From the NCBI GenBank assembly GCA_963971575.1, contig OZ020619.1, positions 21,706,813 through 21,770,812 of the forward strand: a stretch of DNA of 64,000 nucleotides, in the 5' to 3' direction. A model generated the notes under the pieces. The model saw only the letters and a program-made list of their open reading frames with translations. It was not told where the DNA came from and made no database searches. The DNA is from Liopterus haemorrhoidalis. Its lineage: Eukaryota; Arthropoda; Insecta; Coleoptera; Dytiscidae. The translations under genes and the position numbers were made by a program. Below, piece by piece: positions 55,220 to 64,000 of this stretch; position 1 is the first letter of the stretch, and each line of letters opens with the position of its first letter.

Positions 55220-56567
55220 TTATATAATTTGTTCGAGAGTGTTGTTCTGTTAAGTTAATTTGAGGAGTCAAAATTTTGGTTATGAGTATTTGTATTTGAG
55301 TTTGGCAATTGTTAATTACTTGTTGTAGTTTATTAATTTCTTCTAAAATTTGGGGGATGTTCATATTAGAGCCAGTAACTTCTTTTTGTCCTCTGAGTGC
55401 ATCAGCGTAGGTGAATTTCACGTTCATATTTGGTCCCGGAAGGGTTTTATTTTCAGGGATTCTTGATTTGTCGGTTTTGGACTGTAGTAATTTAGGGTAT
55501 CTTGGTTTAAAATGTTCGGGATTACTGTTAGGTTGTCTAATACTCGGGTGCTCCATGTGGGTATTATTTATTTCTTGGTTACGTGATTTTTGTCTTATAT
55601 TGTTTTTTTTAATGTTTTTAAATACTTGGCAGCCTCTGTAGTTTGATGGGTGAGGACCTCCACAATTAACACATAGTTTGTTGAGATTTTCTGTACAATC
55701 TCGTGTATGATGATCTTGAGCGCATTTCCTACATTTTGGTTGTGCAGTACAGTATGAAGCAGAATGTCCTGGTCTTTGACATCTATAGCATTGGGATGGC
55801 CCTGCTATACCTCTATATTTTTCTATAGTAACTTTAATGTTTAAAATATTATTTACTTTCATCATCTGATCAGATTTAGAATCTGTAGGTATAGTAATTA
55901 AAAATAATGGCATTTTTTCATTCGTTTTTTTGGAAGTAAGTTGTGTAACATTATTAATTATAAATCCCTTGTCGGTTAAATCCTCTTTAATTTCATCAAT
56001 CGGACTGTTAATTGGCATGCCTCTGACAATTACTTTATATGGTTTGTTTTTTACATCAATTTCGTACGTATGTCTTTGTACATTGTTATCATTACAGTAT
56101 CTTACAGCTATTCTATATTCTTCCGGTTTTTCGAAAAACAATTTAATACTATCAGATCTAGTTTTTGCAGTAAAATTAATCAATGCCTTAAGATGTTTAA
56201 AATGTTTTGGCCAATCTACTAAATCATAAATAACTAAGGGTGGAATGTGCCTGGTAGTGTTTGTTTGTGATGTGTTAGTGGGAGGAGTGGTTTGTTCTTT
56301 GGTTTGAAGGTTTTCGTATCTATTATGTACTGGGACGTTATAGGTTGGTGGATTATTTGATTCAATTGTATGTGCTAACCTGGGTTGCTGAGAGCGGTGA
56401 GTCTCCATGTCATTTTCGTCCTCATTGTCTACTTCTCTTACTCTTTTGGGGGCAAGAGATTTAGAAATATAGTTCGACGTGTGTTCTATATCATTGTAAT
56501 ATTCTTGAGGTTCGTTTAGCACTCTCACTGAATCTAATATTAACTGTCCTGTGTCTGTACACTCCAT
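55206..56567 (-). CDS. Jockey LINE ORF1: gag-like nucleic-acid binding protein
   Basis: 453 residues. The N-terminal third is polar. The centre (about residues 155-255) has the PRE/C2HC-type region with YKVIVRGMPINSPIDEIKED. Three CCHC zinc knuckles follow: CYRCQRPGHSASYC, CRKCAQDHHTRDC and CVNCGGPHPSNYRGC. The end contains a leucine-rich segment (IPQILEEINKLQQVI) that may oligomerise. It binds element RNA; this is family knowledge. The ATG at 56567 is the first in frame after a stop in the 5' region. Confidence 0.9.
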   Translation of the reverse strand: MECTDTGQLILDSVRVLNEPQEYYNDIEHTSNYISKSLAPKRVREVDNEDENDMETHRSQQPRLAHTIESNNPPTYNVPVHNRYENLQTKEQTTPPTNTSQTNTTRHIPPLVIYDLVDWPKHFKHLKALINFTAKTRSDSIKLFFEKPEEYRIAVRYCNDNNVQRHTYEIDVKNKPYKVIVRGMPINSPIDEIKEDLTDKGFIINNVTQLTSKKTNEKMPLFLITIPTDSKSDQMMKVNNILNIKVTIEKYRGIAGPSQCYRCQRPGHSASYCTAQPKCRKCAQDHHTRDCTENLNKLCVNCGGPHPSNYRGCQVFKNIKKNNIRQKSRNQEINNTHMEHPSIRQPNSNPEHFKPRYPKLLQSKTDKSRIPENKTLPGPNMNVKFTYADALRGQKEVTGSNMNIPQILEEINKLQQVINNCQTQIQILITKILTPQINLTEQHSRTNYINGNP

Positions 56568-57139
56568 TACTGATTACCCCTATTGGGGTTGGTCAGTAAC
56601 GTTTGTTATACGTATAACTTAGTTTTAAGCAAATTCTTGTTGATTCTAACAAATTACAACAGCAAAGGAATTAAAATGTCTAAGTAACATCATTAATAAT
56701 AGCAATTACTGGAACTAAGACATAGCTAGGCCTAAGCCGACACTGTCAATTGCGAGCGGCACGTTTATGTTTTTTTTTTTTTTTTTTTTTCAATAAAAAC
56801 TATTCATTTTGTTCATGTGCCGTACTTGTTAAAACCGAGACTCGTACTTTATCAATGTTTAATCCGCTTATAATGAGTCTGATCTCTTGCATTCCATTTA
56901 AATTTAACTGTGAAGACTCTAATTACTATGTTAGTCACCGACTATAGTCACCGTATTGAGGTTTTTCATGTATAGTTTTCAACTTGAAAATATTAATAAA
57001 AACTAGATGATCAAAAAGAAAATGTTAGGATAAATATGAAAAAAAAAAACTTATTAAAAAAAGGTAATTGTATGAACTTATATGAATTTGTCAGAATTGC
57101 TAGTTATAATGTAGACTTTTTCTCAATTTTTGCTACTAT

Positions 57140-57702
57140 TTCTGCTTGGCGTAAGAATATTTTTAAATCTTGAAAAAGTTCTTTCGACTTCAGTAGTAAC
57201 GACGGGGGCTCTGCAAAAACAATTTCGATATTGATTAAAATATTGTTTTAAAAAATCGGGGCAGTCATCGGAATAAATTTGTGTTAAAATACAAAGGTCT
57301 GGATTTCTCTGAAGAACTGCGTCAATTTTACTATTTAAATAAAGGCCGAAGTCACCAGATACTTGTTTTAAATTTTTTCATGGCCTTTGCAGCTTCGGCA
57401 ATTAACCAGGACAATTCTTATTCTTTGAAACATTCTATGCCTGAACGGGATTCGAACCCGAGACCTTAGCAACGCAGAGCGCGCTATCACTACGCTACGC
57501 CAGTCGGTATTAAAATTATCTTGTAATCCCTCGACGTTAGTTCTATGTATCTTTCGACATGTTGAGTTAAATGGTTTATTTTTGTGCATATTATATATTT
57601 TTTACAAAGCATACAAAACAGTTGTTTGTCGTTAATAACTTGAAAATGATCAGTAAATCCATATTCTGTTAAAATCTGTTGTAAAAAATTTAATTCAGCC
57701 AT
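57140..57702 (-). pseudogene. Deleted hAT-type gene (zinc finger plus dimerisation tail) split by a SINE
   Basis: The N-terminal piece starts at an ATG at 57702 (MAELNFLQQILTEYGF) and contains a BED-like finger FCMLCKKYIICTKINHLTQH. After the SINE (57345-57513) the frame resumes with RNPDLCILTQIYSD and ends VVTTEVERTFSRFKNILT, a hAT dimerisation signature. The catalytic core between the two is absent, so it is an internally deleted element resembling CGGBP1-type hAT derivatives. Confidence 0.55.
57345..57513 (-). mobile_element. tRNA-derived SINE
   Basis: On the minus strand the head has an A box (GGCGTAGCGTAGTGATAGCG) and B box (CGGGTTCGAATCCCG). The body GGCATAGAATGTTTC is related to the SINEs at 7108 and 42070. 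It breaks a hAT-derived frame. The 3' boundary is approximate. Confidence 0.7.
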
Positions 57703-57719
57703 TTTAAAATCTCCAAAAT

Positions 57720-58265
57720 AATTAATATATAAATAACAATAATAAGAAAAATGTCTACAAATCTTTCTTTGAGAAAAAAATATGATTTAAAAATGCTATA
57801 ATTATTATTTTTGTAAAAAAGTGAATATTAGTAGATAGATTCAAGAAATGTTTGAAAGAATGTGCTCTAAATCTAAATACCTATAAGAATTATTGTTCAG
57901 CTCTGTTCACAATTTAGAATAGTTGACAGGACTTGCAAAGTTTATACAGATTAAATAACGGATCAAAATATTACAAGTTTGAATGTATTTGACGTTTGCA
58001 TTAAAAGAAATGTTTTTCTTTGATAATTTTGTTTTTAATAACAACGATAATATCTCACAGTGCTATTGCATTCAACAATACACATTATGAAAAAACATAT
58101 TTAGTAGTAGTTTTTGTATTAATAAGATATTTTTTGATATTTACGTTACGTTTATTGATATTATAATGTGTTTTCTACGTCTATGAACATATCATTAATA
58201 ATGTCGTTAGTGCAGATTAGCCTAAAACTGTCCAGCCTCTAGCAATGACTTATCTGGCGAAATTT
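57720..58265. other. No gene recognised
   Basis: AT-rich sequence upstream of the hAT-derived frame. No terminal repeat found. Confidence 0.35.
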
Positions 58266-58269
58266 TTAA

Positions 58270-58720
58270 TTATTTGGAAAACTTTAATATGGCCAGTACT
58301 AACATACGACAGCGAGTGCTGAATACTCCGATAGGAGCGAGAAGAACAGCTAAGAATCTTAGAAAGGAAATGATTACGCCGAAAATATGGTCCAATATAA
58401 GAATATGAAATGTCGAAAATAGAGAGAAATAGAGAGATAATAAGACTCTATGAGGTTATCATGTTATCGGGTATATCAAGAGCGCTAGAATATTATTCAA
58501 AAGTTGGGTCGTTTAGGTCTCCAAACTAAGACATTGCGCGAATAATATACAACAGCATGCCAAGTACTACTAGACCGATTGGAATACCTCGAACAAAGAA
58601 ATGAAAAGCTTACATTTGGCGTACAATCTAGTGTACAGTCTGGAGGCTTATACCTACTGAGAAAGCAAAAGTCTTATGGTGTTTTTCCTTTACAACATAG
58701 CCAATGATCCTTCAAATAAA
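58270..58720 (+). pseudogene. RTE-like LINE 3' end
   Basis: PVLTYDSECW, then EEQLRILERK, KYGPI and RPIGIPRTKK in order correspond to the region after the reverse transcriptase in RTE-like elements, ending in TGATGATGAC. It is a 5'-truncated, decayed copy. Confidence 0.55.
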
Positions 58721-59235
58721 ACCAATGATGATGACGCTATTTCGTGTAACGTGTTCCTGGTTCTTTGCACAAAACGCAGTATTTTGTGTTTGGAAATTTT
58801 ATATTCACTTAAATTAAGATTAAACTATTTATGTCACAGAATACGGAATTCAAATTATACTTTGCACTGTGGCTCAAACTATCAGACCTCTTATAGTCAA
58901 AATATTAGTTAAGCAAGAGCTGAAAACCAAATGAATGAGTAAACATCTTTGGTTATCAAGAAAATTCGCATTCATTGATGTCCATCACTTTTTTAGAAAT
59001 TACTAAATTCTTCTATGGTCTCCATGGATAAAACTTACAACTAGAGCACAATCTATTACAAATCAGAAGTAATTTCCATAGTAATATCTAAACCATAGTC
59101 GTCTCATCAGGGAAACCAAATCATATTGTTCACATTACGTGTTTTTCAAATCTCAGTATTTTTCCTATAGGCGACTCTATTCCACAATTATGGTTTTACG
59201 TGCCTTAAAAATAGATATAATAAAAATGTATTTAC

Positions 59236-59292
59236 CATGTCCTTTTGTTCAATTTGCGGTTCTTGTTCTTGATCTTGTTCGAATTCAGAATC
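59236..59292 (-). CDS. Candidate microexon, 19 codons, phase 0
   Basis: The acceptor TTTTAGTTTCAG and donor ATG|GTAAAT bound 57 bp encoding DSEFEQDQEQEPQIEQKDM, strongly acidic and glutamine-rich. The upstream intron resembles those at 48930 and 51994 over about 100 bp, evidence of exon-segment duplication. If all candidate exons are one gene, this is the most 5' member visible. Confidence 0.5.
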
Positions 59293-59613
59293 CTGAAACT
59301 AAAATAAATAAATATAGACAATGTATAATAAAATTATAATAATAATTTTAACACTATGACACACACTAATAATTTAGGTCAATATTTTCAGCAATTATTG
59401 ATATTGAGATCCAAAAGATGTTCGTAAAAACTATTTGTCAATATTTTGATAATTTTCTTGATGAATTTCAAAAGTTGTACTTCGTAAGGGAAGAATGTAA
59501 AACAAAAACACGACATGTGGCATTAAGTTACTAAGAAGCATATAGGTAAAGCATGGATATCGAAAAAAGACTTGGCAGAGTCAATATTAGTCCAGTACCA
59601 GGGAGATCCAATC

Positions 59614-59899
59614 CAGGCCCGTAACTAGGGCGTGGCAAAAGAGGCGCCTGTTCCCGGCGCAGCTGTGAGGAGGGCGCAAAATTTTTAGTTGCTGTCCTTT
59701 TTTGTGTCATCAGAGGTGAGGAATTTTTGTTTGCTCATCACTTGTATTTTGGAGGTGAGCACCTTTTTTTTGCTCATCACTTGTATTTTTTTGAAGGTGA
59801 GCAAAATTGAATAAAATATACTATTCCATATATACTGTATTCGAAAGGGCGCAACTTGGACACTTGCCACCGGCGCTTAATATTCTCGTTACGGCCCTG
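59614..59899. mobile_element. hAT MITE
   Basis: The ends CAGGCCCGTAAC and GTTACGGCCCTG are inverted with one mismatch. A perfect 8-bp target duplication ATCCAATC lies at 59606-59613 and 59900-59907. It is 286 bp with repeated GCTCATCACTTGTATTTT inside; no coding capacity. Confidence 0.9.
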
Positions 59900-59907
59900 A
59901 TCCAATC

Positions 59908-60349
59908 AATTCCGGATAACATGGAATGAACAGGAGGTGTTTCTCAACCTTTATTACATATTTTATAACTACTATATTTGATTTGATTATAATCGATACT
60001 TTAGAAATATTAGAATCGCGTGTTAAAACTGTTAAAATAAACTGGCTATAAATAACACAAAATCGTCAATAGTAACAATGATTTTTTAAGATTTTTTAAA
60101 ATTATTTCCTCTCTGCTCTCTTCATATCTCGCTTTCTTTCTAAGGACACAACGATAAGACTATGCAAAAAAAATCTATGACTCGACCAATACTGATATTC
60201 AGAACTGAGTGCTAGACATTCGAGACACAAAGAAAAAATATATTCTGTGCTCCACCAAGATTTGATTTTGTCTTCTGAGCCCCCCTCCCCCTTCCCCCCC
60301 CCCCGACCTTGCCGCTTGCTGCTAGAGCACACTGTACGCTAAACACTGC
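59908..60349. other. No gene recognised; possible hAT left end
   Basis: GTGTTTCTCAACCTTTATTA at about 59937 resembles the left terminus of the hAT at 12368. No right terminus was found. A C-rich run lies at 60280-60304. Confidence 0.35.
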
Positions 60350-60730
60350 AGAAGCAATACGAATAACTCAGTATCTTAAGTATTGCCCCGATATGTGGTC
60401 CGATATAAGAAGATAGAAAGTGGTAAATCCAGAGAACTGAAGAAATAAACACTGTTAGAATCATGATGTTATCGTATTTATAATGCCAGAATGCGTTGGC
60501 TAAGTTACATTATCAGATTGCCCAATAACGACATTGCGTGAAGAGTGCTCAAAAGCATAACAAATACAAGGACAAGAGGGAGACCTCGAACATAGAGGGT
60601 GGATAGTGTACACAAACATCTCCAAAAACTATAATTAACAACTGGCGTACACTGAATCCAAAGCGTACAGTCTGGAAGCGAATCGTTGCGGAGGAAAAAA
60701 CACTATTAGGATTCCAAAAGCCAGTGATGA
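60350..60730 (+). pseudogene. RTE-like LINE 3' end
   Basis: The order (KYCPDMWSDIRR, a region matching RMRWLSYI across shifts, TRTRGRPRT, then VDSVHKHLQKL) corresponds to the C-terminal tail of RTE-like LINEs, ending in GTGATGATGAAAT. Decayed. Confidence 0.55.
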
Positions 60731-61134
60731 TGAAATCTTTTTCAAGATTTTTTCCAAGTCTCACTACTTTCCCAATTTGCGGGTATATTTCATAATTTCT
60801 ATCATTCAGACAGACAGAAATGTAGATGTGTGCAGGACCGTGACGACAAGACAGGCGAGGAAGAGATGCCAAAATGAAGAAAAGGAACTTGAATTAAAAA
60901 AAGGCGTCATACAAATATGTCTAAAATATATATATAGAGTTACCTCACCGCATACACAACCAAGTCTGAATTATTTTTTTTTTGTGTGTATTTATTTCCA
61001 AGAGCGCCTCAATACATTTTTTTTGACGGTGCCTTGCGTCTGACGGTTTTTTGGTATGCAGCTCAGTTTTCACAGGCTCATGTTTTGACGCTCTGTATCT
61101 TAATTACTGAATATAATATAACGTATTTTACTCA
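60731..61134. other. No gene; trace of the duplicated intron segment
   Basis: GGGTATATTTCATAATTTCTATCATTCAG at about 60780 resembles the downstream intron text of the dead exon at 51994 (GGTATATTCCACAATTTCTA). No exon remains here. Otherwise AT-rich. Confidence 0.3.
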
Positions 61135-61521
61135 TTTTTAAGGTTTTGTAGGTATGACCAAAAAAACCCTTATACCGTCATTTTGTCGTCTGTCTGTCAG
61201 TCTGTCTGTCTATCTTTCTGTCTGTTCGGTGAAAATTGTAGCCAAACGGCTAAATCTAGAGAATTGAAATTCGGCATGCTTATACAACTCTTTGACCCGC
61301 ACATAGGAAAAATACTAAAACATCTAAAAAATATATCCCCCTAAAAATATAAACAAATATGTGCTCATCGAAAAACATATATTTTTTTAAATTTTGACTA
61401 GGGCATCAAATGAAAGCCCTTAGTATGTAGATTAAAGATCAAAATTTTATTTTTGTAAAATAAATTATTTTGATGCCAGTTTTGCCAGAATTGTGCCAAA
61501 TTAAATTGTCCCACACCCTGT
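61135..61521 (-). mobile_element. HINE-like element, 3' fragment
   Basis: TTTTTAAGGTTTTGTAGGTA, then (GTCT)n and GCCAAACGGCTAAATC match the 3' part of the HINE family. It breaks off after GTCCCACACCCTGTA. Truncated copy. Confidence 0.7.
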
Positions 61522-62220
61522 ATGAAAGCCCAACGTACTGAAACAATTATAGTTTTATACTTGTTCTATATCAATTATATAGAACAAGTTCTATTTTTTT
61601 CATCAATTTTTTAAGGAATTTTAGGTATATTTTTATCTGTTAAGATATTGCCAACTGTTTAGTTGTAGCATAACCTAGAAATATGTAGTTTGTGTTTCGT
61701 TTTCAAAAGTGTTAGAACTTTAGACGTTCTAATTTACCATCATCTTGGTTATTTCTTTTGTTTTTGTTCACAGCTCGTAACTTTGTGAAGATTTTTTCAA
61801 TATTTTCATTTTGATAAATATGTCAACATGTTTTACAGTTGGTAATGTAAAGTTTTTGTTAGAATACTCTGTCTTAAATAAACCAGTGGCGTAGGGAGAC
61901 CTCCGCTAGACTTGTCCTCCCATAAAAAAAAAATAATAATAAAAAAAAAAAATATTTTAATAAAATAAATAATTTTTTTTTTTTAAGTTTAAAAGAAGAT
62001 TTAGGTAAATCTTCAAAAATACATCAAATTATGTCCTATACAAATTTTTGTCCAAGGCTTGGTTTACTAGTTACGAATTTATTTAAATTTTAAAGTTTAA
62101 TAACTTCCGTTTCCGGTTTCAGATTTTAATAAAAAATAATAGGGTTCTTCCCAATTATTAGGAGAATTTTAAAAAAGTACCAGAACGAACTCTTTAAGTT
62201 AAACCGTTTTTGAGTTATCG
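61522..62220. other. No gene recognised; hAT-like left end
   Basis: CAGTGGCGTAGGGAGACC at about 61886 resembles a hAT terminus without partner. Text from about 62040 to the CA tract (ending GAGTTATCGTGTATACA) probably belongs to the same interspersed repeat as the tract and its right flank. Confidence 0.35.
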
Positions 62221-62825
<605 letters not shown>

Positions 62826-63030
62826 GGACGGCACTTCGAAAATAGGTTTTTTGGATTCCCTAGACCATGAAACGTGGTCATCAGTCAAAATCTCGACATC
62901 GAAAATTTTCGCGATTACAATACTTGCCCCTTATATATTAAGGTCGGGCAAGTAAAAACGATGTAATTGTCAAAATTGACATATGGTTGTCATGGTTGTG
63001 TATTTCACAGTTTCGTGTAAATAAAGTATA

Positions 63031-63418
63031 GTGTGTACCAATTTGGCGAAGAGTTGTGTGAGTTCACATGACGTATGGAAAAAATTGGAAGAATATTATT
63101 CATCAAAAGGTCCAGCCCGCAAGGCTGCTTTATTGAAGCAGCTAACGCTCCTGAAGATGAATGAAGACCACGATGTTCGTGATCACATCACAAAATTCTT
63201 TGACACTGTAGATAAACTCGGGGAAATGAATGTAGATATAAATTCCGATCTTTTAGCTATAATGTTATTATATAGTTTGCCGCAATGTTTTGAAAATTTT
63301 AGATGCGCCATAGAATCACGGGATGAATTACCTACTCCGGAAATACTTCGCATAAAGATAATTGAAGAAAGCGATGCCCGCAAAAATAAAAGTGAAAATA
63401 GTACCGAATCACAAAGTG
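63031..63418 (+). pseudogene. Copia gag fragment
   Basis: It reads VWKKLEEYYSSKGPARKAAL, then LTLLKMNEDHDVRDHITKF and LPQCFENFRCAIESRDELP, the UBN2-type gag of Copia elements. The N-terminal end (before about 63031) is missing or beyond a stop. It ends in a lysine/glutamate-rich stretch before the deletion junction; the zinc knuckle is lost. Confidence 0.8.
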
Positions 63419-64000
63419 CGGTATGTCTGAATGTAAACCTGTTGGTACACCAATTGTTCCACGTCTAAATTTACCGACGGAAGAAAAACCCAGCGAGGAA
63501 TACACAAAATTACCTTATCGAGAACTGATTGGTGCATTAACATATCTTGCTGGCACAACAAGACCAGACTTCAGTTTTGCGGTAAGTTATTTGAGCCAGT
63601 ATAACAATTGTTATGGACAAACCCATTGGATGGCTGCAAAAAGGATATTGCGTTACCTAAAAGGTACAACATATTTAGGTATATCATATGGCCAGAACTC
63701 AAAAGCTTTAGAAGGCCATGTTGATGCTGACTGGGGAAATTGTCCACTCGACAGAAAATCGTACACAGGGTACGTTTTTACTTTTAATAATGGACCAATA
63801 TCATGGAATGCCAGAAAACAAAGAACGGTTGCTCTTTCATCAACAGAAGCAGAATATATGGGCATTAGCGACGCAACAAAGGAAGCATTTTACGAGAAGT
63901 TTATGTGGTGAAATTGGAATAAAGATAAATGGACCAACAATAATTTTTAACGATAATCGAGGCGCTTTATGTATAGCCCAGAACCTTGTTTTTCATGGAA
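63419..64000 (+). pseudogene. Copia reverse transcriptase end and RNase H
   Basis: It starts at GMSECKPVGTPI, the region after the reverse transcriptase core, with YRELIGALTYLAGTTRPDFS and HWMAAKRILRYLKGT. The RNase H residues appear in GHVDADWGNCPLDRKSYTG and SSTEAEYMGISDATKEAF. A frameshift near 63900 (after EAFYEKF) moves the frame; the rest reads GEIGIKINGPTIIF and then DNRGALCIAQN to the window end. Not translatable as one protein. Confidence 0.8.

Larger units (their letters stand above)
52340..56756 (-). mobile_element. Jockey-clade LINE, near complete
   Basis: About 4.4 kb on the minus strand: a 5' region from about 56756, ORF1, overlapping ORF2, and a 3' UTR with GAATAAATATTATTATA at the end (52340-52360). 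Both frames are uninterrupted, so it is a recent copy. The exact 5' end and target duplication are not certain; a T22 run at about 56769-56790 lies just outside. Confidence 0.85.
63000..64000 (+). mobile_element. Ty1/Copia element, internally deleted, cut by the window end
   Basis: A gag fragment is joined directly to the reverse transcriptase end and RNase H, with protease, integrase and most of the reverse transcriptase lost. The junction is near 63419. No LTR was recognised inside the window. Confidence 0.8.

Overview
The window is AT-rich nuclear DNA from an arthropod. I infer an insect, possibly a hemipteran, because the transposon set (Jockey, CR1 and RTE LINEs, Ty3/Gypsy, Copia, mariner, pogo, hAT, tRNA-headed SINEs) and the RTE endonuclease style resemble those genomes. 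There are no operons, rRNA genes, CRISPR arrays or bacterial signals. Almost everything recognisable is transposable element, often nested two or three deep, plus long microsatellites and a thin scatter of very small candidate host exons on the minus strand.

Layout. 0-9 kb: hAT elements with 8-bp target duplications, one carrying a mariner (4.6-5.8 kb) and one carrying a helentron-like (HINE-like) element that itself carries a SINE (6.8-8.3 kb). 9.3-9.8 kb: a long foldback repeat. 10-21 kb: candidate exons at 10.1, 10.5, 20.3 and 20.5 kb, a hAT with a pogo remnant inside (12.4-13.9 kb), a roughly 287-bp tandem array (15.7-17.0 kb), an orphan LTR (17.9-18.5 kb) and two more hAT elements. 21.8-32.5 kb: a young Ty3/Gypsy element on the minus strand with identical 152-bp LTRs and a 5-bp target duplication. 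It is split by two composite HINE-like insertions; removing both restores one gag-pol frame. 33-37 kb: an unrecognised exon, hAT and MITE copies and a (CA)n tract. 37.2-44 kb: an old RTE-like LINE on the plus strand, cut by a full CR1-like LINE, a SINE and a mariner. 45.9-52 kb: decayed hAT, mariner and RTE remnants with candidate exons at 47.8 and 48.9 kb and a dead exon copy at 52.0 kb. 52.3-56.8 kb: a near-complete Jockey LINE. 57-61 kb: a hAT fragment split by a SINE, RTE tails, an exon at 59.2 kb and a hAT MITE. 61-64 kb: a HINE end, about 600 bp of (CA)n and an internally deleted Copia element running off the end.

The most interesting signals are: (1) a helentron-like family whose copies carry different tRNA-like cassettes at one conserved internal position; (2) a composite two-unit version of that family inserted twice, in opposite orientations, in a very young Gypsy element; (3) a scattered set of small phase-0 exons on the minus strand, at least three within duplicated exon-plus-intron segments, one of them dead; (4) a CR1-like LINE whose ORF1 joins a SAP-like motif, an SGNH esterase-like domain and a hexapeptide repeat. 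All assignments come from reading the sequence by eye; no database search was run.
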